Assembly: GCA_024680915.1 (NCBI GenBank)
Contig: JAILBN010000001.1
Span: 1-54,774, forward strand
Direction of reading: 5' to 3'
From: Treponemataceae bacterium
GTDB lineage: Bacteria > Spirochaetota > Spirochaetia > Treponematales > Treponemataceae
Length of the DNA stretch: 54,774 nt
The position numbers were made by a program, and so were the translations under genes. Shown here piece by piece: positions 8,437 to 17,105 of the stretch. Position 1 is the first letter of the stretch. The number at the start of each line of letters is the position of its first letter. The notes below the pieces were generated by a model that was given only the letters and a program-made list of their open reading frames with translations, did not search any database and was not told where the DNA came from.

Positions 8437-8988
8437 TTATTCTCCGTCGATTGTTACACCATGTCTTTTTAACTGGAAGCGTTTTAGCATAGCAACGCCA
8501 TTCCTTTTATCATTATAAACAAAACCGCCGTTCCAATATTCCAGAGCAGCAAAAAGAGCGTTACCACCATCATGGTCATCGCTTTTGTTTGTACGGAATG
8601 AAACGAAATCCGCAAGCTGCTCAAAATTCTGAGTATGCAGACATTCAAGTCTCTTCCTGTTGAATTCATTCCATTTTTCAAGATCTTTGAAACCTTCGCC
8701 TTCATCTTCTACTATGAGATGAGCATGGGTCGGACTGAAAGAATACCATACTCTTACCTTTTTATTGGTATCACATTCATTTCCATGTTTTACGGCATTT
8801 TTTATAACTTCACTTATCTGCTGCTCAAGCAGGTTTATTTCCTTTATCTCTAAAGGTGCAGACTGAACTATAAGAAGTGTAAAATATCTTATTTGTCTAA
8901 AATCTGAAGGGAATTCTTTAAACAGCATGCTCGTTTTATCGAAAAGCGGGTCGCTGCCATCAGATCTTAATTCTTTAATTTCATTCAT
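8437..8988 (-). CDS. RsbW-like HATPase, anti-sigma/serine-kinase family
   Basis: 183-residue GHKL ATPase of the partner-switching kind. The N-box is EVIKNAVKHGN (near residue 63) and the G1 box is DEGEGF (near 94). A histidine-kinase phospho-acceptor domain is absent, as in RsbW/SpoIIAB proteins, which phosphorylate a STAS partner on serine and sequester a target protein. It is the last of three minus-strand genes (phosphatase, STAS, kinase) with a 47-base gap from the STAS gene. After the N box it has an extra segment (KWNEFNRKRLECLHTQNF) not typical of SpoIIAB. The sequestered target is not encoded here. Confidence 0.85.
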   Translation of the reverse strand: MNEIKELRSDGSDPLFDKTSMLFKEFPSDFRQIRYFTLLIVQSAPLEIKEINLLEQQISEVIKNAVKHGNECDTNKKVRVWYSFSPTHAHLIVEDEGEGFKDLEKWNEFNRKRLECLHTQNFEQLADFVSFRTNKSDDHDGGNALFAALEYWNGGFVYNDKRNGVAMLKRFQLKRHGVTIDGE

Positions 8989-9035
8989 AAAAACAGTTCC
9001 TTATCTTAGATTTTTGATAAACTATACTTCTCGAA

Positions 9036-9374
9036 TTAGTTAGCAATCTTCATCAAAGCTTCTTCAACACTGTTAGCAATCGGGAAATATCCCATCAGTT
9101 TCGTCAGTTCGATAACCTTCTTGACGGAACCGTGAATATTTGCTATGGAAAGCTTAAGATTCATCTTTTTAATGGTCGAGCAGATATATATAAGCGCACC
9201 TATTCCAGAAGAGTCAATGTAATCTACTTGTTCTAGATTTATAATGAAACTACGGACATTTTTTTCCAGCATTTTCATTACTAGTTCTTTCAACTTATAT
9301 GAATTATACAAATCCATTTCACCGTTAACATCGATGATATAGATTTCTCCGTTTTTACGGATTTTAAGTTCCAT
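9036..9374 (-). CDS. STAS-domain anti-sigma factor antagonist (RsbV/SpoIIAA-like)
   Basis: 112 residues, the full length of a single STAS domain. The phosphorylation loop is VDYIDSSGIGALIYI, with the acceptor serine in the DSSG motif. In this family the unphosphorylated form binds the HATPase kinase and frees its target; the serine is phosphorylated by the kinase and reset by the PP2C phosphatase. ATG start behind AAGGAG. It lies 11 bases after the phosphatase gene and is followed by the kinase gene, which makes a complete phospho-switch trio. Confidence 0.92.
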   Translation of the reverse strand: MELKIRKNGEIYIIDVNGEMDLYNSYKLKELVMKMLEKNVRSFIINLEQVDYIDSSGIGALIYICSTIKKMNLKLSIANIHGSVKKVIELTKLMGYFPIANSVEEALMKIAN

Positions 9375-9385
9375 ATAAAATCTCC

Positions 9386-11041
9386 TTATAAAACCTTTAT
9401 TATCAGCAGAGTCTGATCATCATGCTGACGGGTAGAACCTGTAAAATTCTTAATATCAGCCTTGACAAGGCCTACAATCTCTTTGCTCGATAATTTGTTG
9501 TTACTTCTTATCGTATCAATGAGTTTTTCTGTAGAATATTGGTTACCGCTGCTGTTGACAGCTTCTACAATACCATCAGTATAAAGAGCGATAACGTCCC
9601 CGGAATGAACTTCCATTTCATTATCGGTATAATCAGTCATTTTCTCCACACCAATCGGGTCAGCTGATGTAGAAATTTTTCTGATTTCTTCTGATTTCGC
9701 ATCATAATAAAGAATAGGTGTACTACCAGCTGTCGCGAACTGAATCTTATTCGTGGTGGTGTCATAATTTATTAAGGCAAGACTGGCAAAGTGATCGATG
9801 TTATTCTCGATTGAGATACCTCTGTTTGCCCAGGAAAGGATTGTGGCAGCAGACTGGGTTGTATTGACGATCAGACGGAGTATAGCACGTATCATAATCA
9901 TTATGATCAGAGAGTTCATTCCCTTTCCAGCGATATCAGAAACCAAGAAAGATACCCTGTCCTTTCTTGATGGTAATACATCGTAGTAGTCTCCGCATAC
10001 ACCTTCTGAGTTGATTGAGAAAGCTCCTATCGAAAGTCCAGGAATCTGTGGAAGCTGCTTGGGTACAAGAGTTTTCTGTATTTTTCCTGAAATTTCAGCT
10101 TCCCGGGTCATTTCTGAGTGTTCTTTAATTTCCTGGAAGGTATAAATATTTTTTATAGATGCACATGCATAATCAGTAAGTATCTGGGCGTTCCTGAATT
10201 CTTTATCTGTAAACAATGGTGAGCCGTAACGTCTTGCAAGGGCTATTACACCTATAACATTATCCTGTAAGGTCATTGGTATAATAATGTAGCTTCCGCA
10301 CTTAAGGAAGTCTTCCGGCTCATTTTGATAAATACGGGAATCAGAAGCAGGATCGGTTATGAGTTCTGCTTTTCCGTTCATTGCTATGGCGCCGAATATA
10401 TTCTCTGTAAGTGTAAATTGTGCGAATCTGAAGGATGTCTCCACACGGACGACTTTATGGGGAAGATCCTCGGGAAGTTTGTAGGGAGGAGGGAAGTCTC
10501 CTGTAAAAGCTTTGACACTTATAACATCATCAAAATCATCAATAAGAAGTATTGCTCCTCCGTCTGCTTTTGTCTCGTGTATGATGCTGGTATTTATGAA
10601 TTCCAGCAGACGTGCGAGACCAGCTTCTTCAGAGAAGGCTTCTCCTGCATGAACGACAAAATCCTTTCCTGCGGTGAGCAGGGACTTGTTATCCTCGAAA
10701 AAGGCTTTCTCTGCTTTTTCTTTCTCATCTTCCTCATCTGGGAGCTCTGGGGCGGACAGAACGTCTATACCCTGGCTTTTTTCCAAGTCATCATTACTAA
10801 GGTTCTTGAAATAGGAAAGGATGAGGATAACCGAAAGTACTAATGTTATGGACAGAATTCCCGTTTCTTGTACGATAAAAGTAATTACAATACCTACAAT
10901 TAAAACAATAGGCGCTAATATAAGCGTGCCTTTGATGGAATCTTTGCGTTTTCTTTTTATCGAAACGAGCAGTATAAAAAAATATAGAGACACTACTAAA
11001 GCTATAATTAATGATATCAAAGTGATAGTTTCACTTAACAC
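9386..11041 (-). CDS. SpoIIE/RsbU-type PP2C serine phosphatase with membrane segments and GAF domain
   Basis: 551 residues. Two to three membrane helices occupy residues 5-80; a GAF-like sensor region follows at about 130-300 (FTGDFPPPYKLPE..., IIIPMTLQDNVIGVIALARR), then a SpoIIE-type PP2C domain at about 320-551 with the metal-binding motifs GDYYDV, VSDIAGKG, LYTDGIVEA and HDDQTLL. It should dephosphorylate the STAS protein encoded next in response to a signal sensed by the membrane or GAF part. GTG start behind GGGAG. First gene of the operon with a strong promoter just upstream. Confidence 0.93.
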   Translation of the reverse strand: MLSETITLISLIIALVVSLYFFILLVSIKRKRKDSIKGTLILAPIVLIVGIVITFIVQETGILSITLVLSVILILSYFKNLSNDDLEKSQGIDVLSAPELPDEEDEKEKAEKAFFEDNKSLLTAGKDFVVHAGEAFSEEAGLARLLEFINTSIIHETKADGGAILLIDDFDDVISVKAFTGDFPPPYKLPEDLPHKVVRVETSFRFAQFTLTENIFGAIAMNGKAELITDPASDSRIYQNEPEDFLKCGSYIIIPMTLQDNVIGVIALARRYGSPLFTDKEFRNAQILTDYACASIKNIYTFQEIKEHSEMTREAEISGKIQKTLVPKQLPQIPGLSIGAFSINSEGVCGDYYDVLPSRKDRVSFLVSDIAGKGMNSLIIMIMIRAILRLIVNTTQSAATILSWANRGISIENNIDHFASLALINYDTTTNKIQFATAGSTPILYYDAKSEEIRKISTSADPIGVEKMTDYTDNEMEVHSGDVIALYTDGIVEAVNSSGNQYSTEKLIDTIRSNNKLSSKEIVGLVKADIKNFTGSTRQHDDQTLLIIKVL

Positions 11042-11085
11042 AAAGAACTCCCTTTTACTACATATTTATTTGAATAATCACATAA

Positions 11086-11114
11086 ATATTAGCATTGAAC
11101 GCTATTGCCGTCAA
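11086..11114 (-). promoter_or_regulatory. Promoter for phosphatase-STAS-kinase operon
   Basis: Read on the minus strand: TTGACG, 17-base spacer, TAATAT. About 45 bases separate the -10 from the GTG start. Confidence 0.75.
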
Positions 11115-11158
11115 GTTTTTTTCTTTCTTTATGGTCTGTCAGATGCTTTTTTCAAGCT

Positions 11159-12064
11159 TTATCTTTTTAGAATATTCCTGAAACAAACAATAATCCGTTT
11201 TATAAGGCTTATTCCGAATTTTTCACTGAATTCAGCGGCTGCATCATCTATAGTGACCTTATCTCCGAATTTTTTCTTTAAGTCATCCCAATATTTTATT
11301 ATCCAAACATAGAGGTCAGCGGCAGTCCTGCCTTTGAATCTTCTAAGGATCTTACCTTTTTTTATTGCTGTGATTATTGGTAGGTAGAGGTTTTTATACC
11401 AAGAGAGAATAGCTTCCTCCATGGAGATCTCTTCCGTTTTGTCCTGGTTTATATAATATTTATGGATAAGGATATGCTGGTATAAGACATCATATTGACC
11501 TGCCGTAGAGAAATCTATATTCCAACAGTCGGTTATATCTCCGAAGGATGTTTCTGAATAGAAAACCCGTTTTTCGTATTGAATGACCTGTTTCAGGATT
11601 CTTTTTTCTGACCAGCCTGCCTTTAGTTTTACCTCACTTTTAAGGCTGATAACCTCTGCGTCTATATTTTCGACACCTTGGGCTTTTGCCACCGAAACCC
11701 TATGGTTTCCATCCCTGACGAAATAGATTCCTCCTATTTCGTAGAGGACTATGGGAGGTAGAATCACATCGGTGAGATGAGCCCTGTCTATGCTTTCCCA
11801 TCTTCGTTTAAGGTGCATGTTGCGGGGGAAAAAATGACTGTCAAAATCATGATATCTTCCTTCACTGCCAGCGATCAATGATACTGGCACAACCTGCATT
11901 CCCTTGTATACCTCTCCTTGTGGTTTAAGGAGATCTTTTATTTCTGAAAATGAGAGGAGCTTTGATTCTTCGGGATTGAGAAAATGCTGAAGCTCATTGA
12001 AAAGCGCTTTGTTACGAGCCCTCATAAAGTCATTTTCGCTTTGGACTATTACAGAATGATCCAT
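11159..12064 (-). CDS. ParB/sulfiredoxin-fold domain protein
   Basis: 301 residues. The middle (about residues 55-140) resembles a ParB N-terminal domain: VVPVSLIAGSEGRYHDFD, then FVRDGNHRVSVAKAQGVENI, matching the DGNHR box of ParB/Srx-fold proteins. That box binds nucleotide in ParB (CTP) and sulfiredoxin (ATP). The C-terminal half is basic and helical, ending in a basic tail. No HTH of the partition-protein kind is obvious, and no ParA or parS-like repeat is nearby, so this is probably not the chromosomal ParB. Its ATG shares a base with the stop of the phosphoesterase gene (TAATG), implying coupling. Confidence 0.65.
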   Translation of the reverse strand: MDHSVIVQSENDFMRARNKALFNELQHFLNPEESKLLSFSEIKDLLKPQGEVYKGMQVVPVSLIAGSEGRYHDFDSHFFPRNMHLKRRWESIDRAHLTDVILPPIVLYEIGGIYFVRDGNHRVSVAKAQGVENIDAEVISLKSEVKLKAGWSEKRILKQVIQYEKRVFYSETSFGDITDCWNIDFSTAGQYDVLYQHILIHKYYINQDKTEEISMEEAILSWYKNLYLPIITAIKKGKILRRFKGRTAADLYVWIIKYWDDLKKKFGDKVTIDDAAAEFSEKFGISLIKRIIVCFRNILKR

Positions 12065-12756
12065 TATTTTTCCTTTTTTTCTTTTACGACTGGGTTTGGA
12101 ATCTCAAGTATGTAATGGCTGAATGCATTTATTATGACCGTAGATTCAAATTCAGAAACTCTTTCATCATGAAAATCGTAAAGATGAATATGCCCATGAA
12201 TCATATATTTGGGTTTGAACTTGCGTAAAAACCATAGATAGCATTTGAAGCCCGTGTGGCACGGGTCTTTCTTGTCGTGTATGCCTAAAGGCGGTGCGTG
12301 GGTGAGAAAAATGTCAAGATAGCGTCCGTACTTTATTTTGTTGATTACAAGAGAGGGGACCATTTTCAGTAAGCTGATATACATCTGACGGTCTGTGTAC
12401 TGACACTGTCCATTGTTGTAGCGTATGGAGCCGGAGACACCTGCTATAAGCAGGTTCTGCTCTCTTACAGTCTTGAAGCCTGCATACACAGCACCATGGG
12501 AGTGGGTAAGCTCGTACCTGTCTGTCATGATATATCCGCCATGCTCTGCAGTTTTATGATAATAAGGAAAATCGTTGAGATTGTGATTTCCGAATATGAA
12601 ATATGTCGGTTTGTTGAGCGTGGATACAACATAATCAATATAATCTGTCGAAAGATCCCCGGCACAAAGAACCAGATCTATATCGGCAAATCGTTCCTTA
12701 GCCGCGTTGCTGTATACCAGAGGATCTATTTGGTCGGAAATACAAAGTATTTTCAT
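12064..12756 (-). CDS. Calcineurin-like metallophosphoesterase
   Basis: 230 residues with the metallophosphoesterase motifs in order: CISDQIDP (motif I, with the usual histidine replaced, DxQ for DxH), CAGDLS, GNHN, LTHAPPLG and MIHGHIHLY. This resembles the single-domain phosphoesterases that act on phosphodiesters or phosphoproteins; the substrate is not evident. It lies 11 bases after the TPR/Mrr-like gene and is fused by TAATG overlap to the ParB-like gene. The loss of the motif I histidine could change metal preference. Confidence 0.85.
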   Translation of the reverse strand: MKILCISDQIDPLVYSNAAKERFADIDLVLCAGDLSTDYIDYVVSTLNKPTYFIFGNHNLNDFPYYHKTAEHGGYIMTDRYELTHSHGAVYAGFKTVREQNLLIAGVSGSIRYNNGQCQYTDRQMYISLLKMVPSLVINKIKYGRYLDIFLTHAPPLGIHDKKDPCHTGFKCYLWFLRKFKPKYMIHGHIHLYDFHDERVSEFESTVIINAFSHYILEIPNPVVKEKKEK

Positions 12757-12767
12757 GACGGAATACT

Positions 12768-14135
12768 TTACAGTGAAGCCTTATCAAGCAGGTTCTGAAG
12801 TTTCTGCTTGTCAATCAGTTCCAGGGGCCTGTTTTCTGAGAATTCGACGGCGGAGCGGGTGAAGCCTGCGCTTGTGCAAATTATTCCCTTAAGGAAATTC
12901 TTTGACTTTATAGTCTCGTGAAGCCTGCGGAGAACAGAGTCTTCTATAAGATCCGGTTCTCTGTAGAAAACCACAAGGAAGAGCTGCTGCCTTGTGTTCA
13001 TCCAGTTTTCAGCCTTTGCCTCTGAGGCAGATACGATGCAGCCGAATTTTTTTTGCTCCACAGTCTTGGCTGAAAGCTGCAGTCCGTTGGTTACTATACG
13101 CTTGCATATGGCGCAGAAGTTTTCGGAATTACAAGTAAGATATTCTTTCATGTTGTCGTTGGCTTCTATATCACCATATTGAGAGAGCTTTGCAGGTACG
13201 TCCTTGAAATTGTGGTTCTTTGCGTTTATTGCATTCCATTGCACTATGGCAGATTCTATCTGACGTGTTTTCTCATAACATGCTGCAAGGAAGTAACGGG
13301 CATAGAGGGTTTCCTGGGAAGCTTCGTTCTGGGAGGCTTTTACGGCCCTGTCAAATTCAACGATAGCCTTCTCTGTATTGTCCGCGGAGGCATAGCAGGA
13401 GCCCCTTTCCAAGAGTGATTTCTGTTTATATTCAGGGTCTCTGAGGGCTTTTCCGAAGGCTTCTACAGCCGCTGCATAATCTTTGTTTTCCTTGAGTATT
13501 TTTCCAAGATAATAATATGAGGAGAAGGTGTCCGGACTGAGCTGGATAGCTGTGTCTATCTCTTTTTTTGCTTCTCCGTATTGTTTCGTTTTGTATAGAA
13601 CAAGACCCAGCGCTGCATGGGCCTTCACATGCCGTTTGTTAAGCTGTAAGGTCTGCTGGTAGAAGCCCAGCGCATTATCGGTTTTTCCTTTCTGCTCGAA
13701 AAGCTTACCTGCATGGAAGAAATTCTCCGCATTCGTTGGCTCCAGTTTTGTCAACAAAAGGTACTCTTTCAGGGCCTCCTCATTCTGATTGAATTTCTCG
13801 TAAAGCTCAGCAATTTGCTTCCTGAAGGCTTTTTCAGAGAGTCCCTTTTCAAAAATGGCATTCTGATTGACGAATTTTAACTCCATCAGGGCCAGTTCCG
13901 GTTTTCCATCATTTATATATGCCTGACCAAGCCAGTAATGGGCAAAAACATCCCTTGGGTCTTTTGCGATAAGAGTCTTTGCCAGTTTTATAGCAGCCTG
14001 ATACTTTCCCTGCTTGACAAGTTTCTGTATCCCCTCTACTTTTTTGGGAGAAAGAATAGATTTTAAAATGGCATAGATTAAAAAAGCTATACCGGTACCT
14101 AAAACTGCAATAAGAATTATCTGAATAGAATCCAT
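12768..14135 (-). CDS. Membrane-anchored TPR protein with Mrr-like C-terminal domain
   Basis: 455 residues from the ATG at 14135, chosen for the CGGAG ribosome site; a longer frame exists upstream but crosses the promoter. A membrane helix is at residues 5-22 (IILIAVLGTGIAFLIYAILK), then about eight TPR units to residue 330. The last 120 residues look like the C-terminal half of a restriction-endonuclease-like Mrr domain (LKGIICTSAGFTRSAVEFSE, ELIDKQKLQNLL), preceded by a CAIC pair. The usual catalytic D...(E/Q)xK is not visible, so the domain may be inactive or only structural. First gene of the minus-strand operon. Confidence 0.8.
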   Translation of the reverse strand: MDSIQIILIAVLGTGIAFLIYAILKSILSPKKVEGIQKLVKQGKYQAAIKLAKTLIAKDPRDVFAHYWLGQAYINDGKPELALMELKFVNQNAIFEKGLSEKAFRKQIAELYEKFNQNEEALKEYLLLTKLEPTNAENFFHAGKLFEQKGKTDNALGFYQQTLQLNKRHVKAHAALGLVLYKTKQYGEAKKEIDTAIQLSPDTFSSYYYLGKILKENKDYAAAVEAFGKALRDPEYKQKSLLERGSCYASADNTEKAIVEFDRAVKASQNEASQETLYARYFLAACYEKTRQIESAIVQWNAINAKNHNFKDVPAKLSQYGDIEANDNMKEYLTCNSENFCAICKRIVTNGLQLSAKTVEQKKFGCIVSASEAKAENWMNTRQQLFLVVFYREPDLIEDSVLRRLHETIKSKNFLKGIICTSAGFTRSAVEFSENRPLELIDKQKLQNLLDKASL

Positions 14136-14157
14136 TTGAACTCCGATATAGTTAAAT

Positions 14158-14186
14158 AGAGTAACTTTTTTATTCAAATATGTCAA
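14158..14186 (-). promoter_or_regulatory. Candidate promoter for the TPR/Mrr-like operon
   Basis: On the minus strand TTGACA, 17 bases, TACTCT (a weak -10 but with the key first, second and last bases). The site lies in the 70-base divergent gap. Confidence 0.5.
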
Positions 14187-14205
14187 ATGTCGGAGGTCGG
14201 ATAGT

Positions 14206-15015
14206 TTGACTTTACGTAAAAAAATGACGATATTCGCTATTTGCGCGTTTTTCCTTGCCTGTAAGTCTCTTTTTGCAGGCAACTATGATAAAGGTCTCTC
14301 CCTTTTCTGTGAGAATAAGCCTGCGGAAGCAATCATCTATCTGCAGCAGGCTATCCTTGAGAATGGTGTGAATCCTGATGTATACAATTACCTGGGGCTT
14401 GCATATTATCAGACAGGACAGTTCCAGAAGTCTCTTGAGGTCTTTCAGCTGGGAACGGGAGTGAGCGGGACTGACCGGCGCAGACTTTATTATAATGCCG
14501 GGAATTCAGCTTTTTCCTTGGGTTATTATGATAGGGCAGTGGAGATGTATTCCTATGCCCTGGCGGCGAACCCGACCTTTTCCTCCGCTCTTTTGAACAG
14601 AGCTAATGCCCGTATGAAGGAACAGTCCTACGAAGATGCCATAACCGATTATACTCAGTATATTGAGTTGGAACCCGATTCTTCACAAGCGGAATCCATA
14701 AAAAGACTGATTGAATTACTTTCCTCTGAAATCGTAAGTAAGAAAGAGGAAGAGGAAAGGCTGGCAGCCGAGAATGAAAGAATTCGGCTGGAACAAGAGA
14801 GGGTGGCAGAAGAGCGCAGGAAGATAGCAGAAGAGCGTCTTGCCCAGGAGCAGGAAGCTGCAAGGAAAGAGGCTGAGAAACAGGCTGCTGAGGCAGAGCG
14901 GAGAAGAAAGCTTTTGCAGCAGGTCGCGGATACTCTGAAGACAGGCGATGCCGAGACAGTTTCTGTTAATACTCAGAGCCTTATATTATATGAAGAGGAA
15001 GCAGAACTTGACTAA
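14206..15015 (+). CDS. Exported TPR protein with C-terminal coiled coil
   Basis: 269 residues. TTG at 14206 is preferred because GGAGG lies nine bases before it; an in-frame ATG at 14224 has no such site. A signal peptide ends near residue 24 (IFAICAFFLACKSLFA|GNY). About four TPR units follow (residues 25-165), then a Glu/Arg/Ala-rich coiled coil (about 175-245). Such BatE-like TPR proteins are common in spirochaete envelopes, but no BatA-D genes are adjacent. It overlaps the next gene. Confidence 0.8.
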   Translation: MTLRKKMTIFAICAFFLACKSLFAGNYDKGLSLFCENKPAEAIIYLQQAILENGVNPDVYNYLGLAYYQTGQFQKSLEVFQLGTGVSGTDRRRLYYNAGNSAFSLGYYDRAVEMYSYALAANPTFSSALLNRANARMKEQSYEDAITDYTQYIELEPDSSQAESIKRLIELLSSEIVSKKEEEERLAAENERIRLEQERVAEERRKIAEERLAQEQEAARKEAEKQAAEAERRRKLLQQVADTLKTGDAETVSVNTQSLILYEEEAELD

Positions 15016-17065
15016 GAAACAAAAGATAGCATTGATTTCAATTATAGGTTTGATGGCAGCAGGGCTTGTGAGTTCTGTCGTTTATATAGCTACAGGAGCC
15101 GGTGGAAGCTCTGGTTCCGGCGGCGGGGGGACACAAACTTCCGTGGTGTCTGGACAGAATGGTGAGAATACATCCTCGGAACGGGAGAATACTCTCCTTC
15201 TGGCAAAGCGGTATATGGAGAGGGGGGAGTATGATCGTGCCATGAATCTTCTTGATAATCTCCTTATAAAGAATGCCAACGATGCAGATGCTCTTAAGCT
15301 GATGGACGATATAATACTTCTTCGTGATAACGGAGGTAATGAGACTCTTCTGGCTAATTCAGATACAGCCAACAGTGAGCTTCAACAGACCCTTGCGGAG
15401 GTGGCTGAAGCTAACAGGGCCGCCGCGGAACAGAATGCCGCTATGCAGAAGCTGCTGAAGGAACAGGCGGAGCAGGAAGCCCGTCGTCTTGAACTTGAGC
15501 AGGAGAAAATAAGGCAGGAGGAAGCAGAGAAACAGGCTGAGAAGCAGCGTCAGGAAAGACTTGCCCAAGAAGAGGCTGCAAAAAAAGCCAATGAAGAGGC
15601 TTTGGCTAAAAAGAACAAGGAGCTGCAGGAAAAACTGGCTGCGGCGAACGATGAGTTTTCTGCCGGAAAAAATGCTCTGAAGGTGAGTAAAATAGATGAG
15701 GCTCTCGGGCATTTTAAGAAGGCCCGCGAATTGATGCCTCTTTCTGAAAAAGCTCCCTGTGCCGATATTCTTTCGCAGATAGCTGAGCTTTTGTATACAG
15801 AGGCAGTGGATGATAATTCCGGGCTTGGCAATCAGGATGTGGAAAACCTTAAGAAAACGGCAGAGACCTATGCGAATGAGGCTGAATCCCTTGATAAAAC
15901 AGCTCCCGGGGCCCATTTCGTAAAGGGAATGACAGCGGCTGCCAAGAAAGATTATACCAAGGCAGAAGCTGAGCTTAAGCTTGCTGTTCAGTACAATACC
16001 AACAACAGTATATATTTCTATGAGCTTGGAAAAGTTCTGTATATGATGAAAAAATATACAGAAGCCAGAAAATCCTTCGAGTCCTCAGTTCAATTAGATA
16101 CAAATTTCGCTAATGCATATTACAATCTGGGAATGACCTATGAGAAACTCTCTCAAAGTGATTCTGCCCTCTCTGCTTATAAAAGAGCAGTGGGCATAAA
16201 TGAAAACTATTCAAAGGCACACCTGCAGATTGCCCGTATTTATAGCAAGATGGGTGACTATAACAATGCTATAAAATCTTATCTTTCCGTACTTCAGGGG
16301 GATGATTCCAATGTGGCAGCGATAAGGGAGCTTGCCTCCTCCTATGCCATGACAGGTGATTATTCAAAAGCCGAGAATTATTTCAAAAAGGCTCTGATCT
16401 TTGAACCTGATGATGTCACCACATCCTTTAACCTGGCTAAAGTTCTTAGCGACAATAACAAATACAACGAAGCTCTTCCTTATGCAAAAAAAGCTGCGGA
16501 TTCAAAGCCTGAGACAGCAGATTATTTCTGCCTTTATGCCTTTGTATGCGAGAAAGCAGGGGACTTGGACTCAGCCATCATCTATTACAGCAGGACACTC
16601 CAGCTTGAAAAGAAGAATCTTGACGCAAACATAAATCTAGGCAAGATATATCTTGACAGTGATGTTCCTGATACAGCCCTTGATTATTTTAAGATTGCTA
16701 TAGAAGTTGATCCAAAAAATTTTGAGGCTCTGAAAAACATGGCGGCAGCATATCTGAAAAAGGAAGATTATACTAATGCCATAAACAGTTTCATTTCTGC
16801 GTGGAAGCTTCGTCCTGAGGATGTGAATATCCGCATCGACCTTGCCAAGGCCTACAGTTCCTCCGGCCTCTATGATGATGCTATTACGATTCTTAAGGAT
16901 TTGATAAAAACGAGTCCTAAATCTTGGGATGCTTACATAGAACTGGCTCGTGTATCCATAGTCTCTGGTGATACGGATATGGCCCTGGGCTATCTTCTTA
17001 CAGTTCAGCAGAATGTGCCTAACTACAGGAAAGCAGAAGTGGATCTCCTGATGTCTGGTCTGTGA
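14990..17065 (+). CDS. Membrane-anchored coiled-coil and multi-TPR protein
   Basis: 691 residues from ATG 14990; TTG at 15008 (685 residues) has the better ribosome site GAGGAAG seven bases ahead, so either may be used. A membrane anchor is at about residues 11-32 (IALISIIGLMAAGLVSSVVY), followed by a Gly/Ser linker, one TPR-like pair, a Glu/Gln/Lys/Ala coiled coil (about 130-225) and then roughly eleven TPR units to the end (for example YNLGMTYEKLSQSDSALSAY). It overlaps the previous gene by up to 26 bases, so both TPR proteins are co-translated. Probably an assembly scaffold in the periplasm; no enzyme domain. Confidence 0.82.
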   Translation: MKRKQNLTKKQKIALISIIGLMAAGLVSSVVYIATGAGGSSGSGGGGTQTSVVSGQNGENTSSERENTLLLAKRYMERGEYDRAMNLLDNLLIKNANDADALKLMDDIILLRDNGGNETLLANSDTANSELQQTLAEVAEANRAAAEQNAAMQKLLKEQAEQEARRLELEQEKIRQEEAEKQAEKQRQERLAQEEAAKKANEEALAKKNKELQEKLAAANDEFSAGKNALKVSKIDEALGHFKKARELMPLSEKAPCADILSQIAELLYTEAVDDNSGLGNQDVENLKKTAETYANEAESLDKTAPGAHFVKGMTAAAKKDYTKAEAELKLAVQYNTNNSIYFYELGKVLYMMKKYTEARKSFESSVQLDTNFANAYYNLGMTYEKLSQSDSALSAYKRAVGINENYSKAHLQIARIYSKMGDYNNAIKSYLSVLQGDDSNVAAIRELASSYAMTGDYSKAENYFKKALIFEPDDVTTSFNLAKVLSDNNKYNEALPYAKKAADSKPETADYFCLYAFVCEKAGDLDSAIIYYSRTLQLEKKNLDANINLGKIYLDSDVPDTALDYFKIAIEVDPKNFEALKNMAAAYLKKEDYTNAINSFISAWKLRPEDVNIRIDLAKAYSSSGLYDDAITILKDLIKTSPKSWDAYIELARVSIVSGDTDMALGYLLTVQQNVPNYRKAEVDLLMSGL

Positions 17066-17105
17066 TAGAAGCTTCGTCTGTCTGCTTCACATTTATATCA
17101 AAGCC

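Noticed and set aside
11159-12064. Chromosomal ParB
   Set aside because: It has a ParB-like box only, with no obvious HTH, no ParA neighbour and no parS-like sites; the name ParB would overstate the evidence.
15359-15916. A 185-codon minus-strand frame inside the long TPR gene
   Set aside because: Reverse shadow of a low-complexity coiled coil (Glu/Lys/Ala codons read backwards as Phe/Leu/Ser); no signals.
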